From the NCBI RefSeq assembly GCF_028369295.1, contig NZ_JAQMYP010000044.1, positions 1 to 64,000 of the forward strand: a DNA stretch of 64,000 bases, given 5' to 3'. The stretch's first letter is position 1. Each line of letters starts with the position of its first letter. Made by a program: the position numbers and the translations under genes. Of the stretch, positions 61,398 through 64,000 are shown one piece after another. A model generated the notes under the pieces. The model was not told the DNA's origin. It did not search any database and was given only the letters and a program-made list of their open reading frames with translations. The stretch is from Streptomyces sp. HD (GTDB lineage: Bacteria > Actinomycetota > Actinomycetes > Streptomycetales > Streptomycetaceae).

Positions 61398-62666
61398 CTA
61401 CGAGCCGGTGACCTCAACCGCCGCGAGGTTCTTCTTCCCCCGCCGCAGCACCAGCCACCGCTCGTGCAGCAGGTCCTCCTTCGCCGGCACGGCATCCTCC
61501 GCGGCGACCTTCACGTTGTTCACGTACGCCCCGCCCTCCTTCACGGTCCGCCGCGCAGCAGACTTGCTGGCGACAAGGCCGACCTCGGCGAACAGGTCGA
61601 CCACCGGACCGAGCTCGGCAACCTTCACATGCGGCACCTCGGACAGCGCAGCAGCCAGCGTCGCCGCATCCAGCTCCGCCAGCTCCCCCTGCCCGAAGAG
61701 CGCACGGGACGCGGCGATCACCGCGGCCGTCTGGTCGGCGCCGTGCACCAGCGTCGTCAGCTCCTCGGCGAGAGCCCGCTGCGCGGCCCGCGCCTGCGGA
61801 CGCTCCTCCGTCTGCTTCTCCAGCTCCTCCAGCTCCGCACGGGACTTGAAGGACAGGATCCGCATGTACGTCGAGATGTCCCGGTCGTCCGCGTTCAGCC
61901 AGAACTGGTAGAACGCGTACGGCGTCGTCATCTCCGGGTCGAGCCAGATGGCGCCGCCCTCGGTCTTGCCGAACTTGGTGCCGTCCGCCTTGGTCATCAG
62001 CGGGGTCGCCAGCGCGTGCACGCCCGCGTGCGGCTCCAGGCGGTGGATCAGGTCCAGACCCGCCGTGAGGTTGCCCCACTGGTCGCTGCCGCCCTGCTGG
62101 AGCGTGCAGCCGTGCCGCCGGTACAGCTCCAGGAAGTCCATGCCCTGGAGCAGTTGGTAGCTGAACTCCGTGTAGCTGATGCCCTCTTCGGACTGGAGCC
62201 GACGGGCGACCGAGTCCTTGGTGAGCATCTTGTTGACGCGGAAGTGCTTGCCGATGTCCCGCAGGAACTCGATGGCCGACATGCCGGCCGTCCAGTCCAG
62301 GTTGTTCACCATCGTCGCGGCGTTGTCGCCCTCGAAGGAGAGGAAGGGCTCGATCTGCGCGCGCAGACGGTTCACCCAGTTCGCGACCGTCTCCGGGTCG
62401 TTCAGCGTGCGCTCGGCCGTCGGGCGCGGGTCGCCGATCTGGCCCGTGGCGCCGCCGACCAGCGCGAGCGGGCGCAGGCCCGCCTGCTGGAGGCGGCGCA
62501 TGGTGAGGACCTGGACCAGGTGGCCGACGTGCAGGCTGGCCGCGGTCGGGTCGAAACCGCAATAGAACGTGACGGGACCGTCCGCGAGAGCCTTGCGCAA
62601 TGCGTCCTCGTCGGTGGACAGGGCGATCACGCCACGCCACTTCAGCTCGTCGACGATGTCCGTCAC
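61398..62666 (-). CDS. tyrS: Tyrosyl-tRNA synthetase
   Basis: 422 residues, class I. The N-terminal 'FYCGFDPTAASLHVGHLVQVLTMRRLQQAG' carries the HIGH-like motif and 'TKFGKTEGGAIWLDP' the KMSKS-like motif. A C-terminal S4 domain ('LVASKSAARRTVKEGGAYVNNVKV') binds tRNA. This is the bacterial TyrRS type 1 length. GTG 62666 has GAGGAG upstream. An earlier start (62720) is not supported. Confidence 0.96.
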   Translation of the reverse strand: MTDIVDELKWRGVIALSTDEDALRKALADGPVTFYCGFDPTAASLHVGHLVQVLTMRRLQQAGLRPLALVGGATGQIGDPRPTAERTLNDPETVANWVNRLRAQIEPFLSFEGDNAATMVNNLDWTAGMSAIEFLRDIGKHFRVNKMLTKDSVARRLQSEEGISYTEFSYQLLQGMDFLELYRRHGCTLQQGGSDQWGNLTAGLDLIHRLEPHAGVHALATPLMTKADGTKFGKTEGGAIWLDPEMTTPYAFYQFWLNADDRDISTYMRILSFKSRAELEELEKQTEERPQARAAQRALAEELTTLVHGADQTAAVIAASRALFGQGELAELDAATLAAALSEVPHVKVAELGPVVDLFAEVGLVASKSAARRTVKEGGAYVNNVKVAAEDAVPAKEDLLHERWLVLRRGKKNLAAVEVTGS

Positions 62667-62732
62667 GGTTCTCGTGTCTCCTCGATGATCTTCGGCCGGT
62701 CGGATGACAGCCGACTGCAAACGCCTACGAGG

Positions 62733-64000
62733 TTATACGCCCTGACTGACAGAGCTCATGTTGAAATCGGGGACGCGCAGCGCGGGCATCGCCGCCCTGG
62801 TGAACCAGTCGCTCCACTCCCGGGGCAGGGTCTTCTCCGTACGCCCCGCCTCGGTCGCCCGCCCGAGCAGGCCCACCGGCGACTCGTTGAACCGGAAGTT
62901 GTTGACCTCGCCGGTCACCTCGCCGTTCTCGACGAGGTAGACACCGTCCCGGGTCAGGCCGGTGAGCAGCAGGGTCGCCGGGTCGACCTCGCGGATGTAC
63001 CAGAGGCAGGTCAGCAGCAGCCCTCGCTCGGTGTTCGCGACCATCTCCTCGATCGACCGGTCCTCGCCGCCGTCCAGGATCAGGTTGTCGATGCCCGGCG
63101 CCACCGGCAGACCGGTCAGCCCCGCACTGTGCCGACTGGTCATGAGGTGCTTCAGCTCGCCCTCACGCAGCCACTCCGTCGCCCCGAGCGGCAGCCCGTT
63201 GTCGAACACCGACTGGTCGCCCCCGGAGGAGTGCGCGATCACGAAGGGCGCGGACTCAAGGCCCGGCTCGTTCGGGTCGCTGCGCAGCGTCAGCGGCAGC
63301 TCGCTCAGCTTCTCGCCGACACGCGTCTTGCCGCCGGGCTTGGAGAACACCGTCCGGCCCTCGACCGCGTCCCGCCCGGACGCCGACCACATCTGGTAGA
63401 TCAGCAGGTCGGCCACGGCGGTCGGCGGCAGCAGCGTCTCGTACCGGCCCGCCGGCAGCTCCAGACGCCGCTCGGCCCAGCCGAGCCGTACGGCCAGCTC
63501 GGCATCGAGCGTCGTGGGGTCGACGTCCTTGAAGTCCCGCGTGGAGCGCCCCGCCCACGCCGAGCGGGTGCGGTCCGGCGACTTGGCGTTCAGCTCCAGC
63601 GTCCCGTTGGGCTGGTCGTGCCGCAGCCGCAGCCCCGTGGAGGTGCCCACGTACGTCGACACCAGCTCGTGGTTGGCGAAGCCGTACAACTCCCGCCCGC
63701 CCGCACGCGCGCGTGCGAACGCCTCGCCGAGCGCCGGGGCGAAGTCGGCGAACACGGTGGACGACGTCTCGGCCGGGCCGTCCGTGAAGTCCGGCGACGC
63801 CGATACGTCCGTCACCAGCGGCTGCGCGTCCTCGGCGGGCCCGGCACCGCGCGCGGCGGCCTCGGCTGCCCGCACCAGCGGCTCCAGCTCGTCCGCGGTC
63901 ACGGCCGACCGGGACACCACCCCGGAGGCCGTGCCCTCCTTGCCGTCGACGGTCGCGACGACGGTGAGCGTCCGCCCGCGCGTGACGCCGTTCGTGGTGA
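62733..64000 (-). CDS. TldD/PmbA family metalloprotease-like protein, partial
   Basis: The frame is open at the right edge, so the N-terminus is outside the window. 422 residues are visible, ending 'LRVPDFNMSSVSQGV'. Family features are 'GIDNLILDGGEDRSIEEMVANTERGLLLTCLWYIREVDPATLLLTGLTRDGVYLVENGEVTGEVNNFRFNESPVGLLGRA', where TldD/PmbA proteins form a zinc peptidase pair. This is the PmbA-like partner judged by its C-terminus; a TldD partner gene would lie just outside. It lies 66 bp upstream of tyrS on the same strand. Confidence 0.88.
   Translation of the reverse strand, partial: TTNGVTRGRTLTVVATVDGKEGTASGVVSRSAVTADELEPLVRAAEAAARGAGPAEDAQPLVTDVSASPDFTDGPAETSSTVFADFAPALGEAFARARAGGRELYGFANHELVSTYVGTSTGLRLRHDQPNGTLELNAKSPDRTRSAWAGRSTRDFKDVDPTTLDAELAVRLGWAERRLELPAGRYETLLPPTAVADLLIYQMWSASGRDAVEGRTVFSKPGGKTRVGEKLSELPLTLRSDPNEPGLESAPFVIAHSSGGDQSVFDNGLPLGATEWLREGELKHLMTSRHSAGLTGLPVAPGIDNLILDGGEDRSIEEMVANTERGLLLTCLWYIREVDPATLLLTGLTRDGVYLVENGEVTGEVNNFRFNESPVGLLGRATEAGRTEKTLPREWSDWFTRAAMPALRVPDFNMSSVSQGV

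Overview
The window is very GC-rich (third codon positions almost always G or C), with GTG starts, dense short gene overlaps and gene families typical of Streptomyces: an LAETG sortase substrate, a Gbn-like nucleoid protein, Asp23/Gls24 envelope genes, PitH-type phosphate uptake, and the abundant intergenic 'GGCGCGGGGAACTGCGCGA' repeat. I read it as core chromosome of a Streptomyces species, probably collinear with the S. coelicolor SCO1860-to-SCO1818 interval (from memory, not searched). No tRNA, rRNA, transposase, phage gene or CRISPR array was seen.

Region 1 (1-18560): the end of a sortase-anchored surface protein, then a 13-gene cobalamin operon on the minus strand. Transcription starts beyond 18560, passes a cobalamin riboswitch (about 18425-18555) and reads cobD, cobQ, cobN, chlID, cobO, cobB, cobI, cobM, cobL, cbiG-cobJ, cobH, cbiX, cobC. 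Most junctions are 1-11 bp overlaps. The set mixes aerobic-route (CobN) and anaerobic-route (CbiG, CbiX) components and lacks cobG, cobK, cobU, cobS and cobT.

Region 2 (18832-32691): a large trypsin-like / STAND NTPase / transmembrane / beta-propeller protein; a low-affinity phosphate transporter with a PHO box and a small membrane partner; a secreted GH25 lysozyme; a class II aldolase; a 750-bp repeat block; an alpha/beta hydrolase; a conserved unknown; a VOC protein; and an ABC-F ATPase preceded by a candidate leaderless seven-codon ORF.

Region 3 (32692-42827): a gbn-like gene with a dense upstream GATC cluster, an enoyl-CoA hydratase-like gene, an Asp23/Gls24-AmaP envelope cluster, then a minus-strand chain of solute symporter, sigma factor, small membrane protein, GH15 glucosidase and atypical SDR.

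Region 4 (42880-64000): CstA-YbdD, a decayed ORF, SURF1, a Cys-rich metal-binding protein, a DEDDh-BRCT exonuclease, a VIT1-like transporter, an MFS exporter, an alcohol dehydrogenase, a CopD-like protein, a 35-bp higher-order tandem repeat, a CaiB-type CoA transferase, a secreted subtilisin, DUF485-ActP acetate uptake, MoaA, small proteins, TyrS and a partial TldD/PmbA protein. Carbon uptake (CstA, ActP, SSS symporter), envelope stress and cofactor synthesis dominate.
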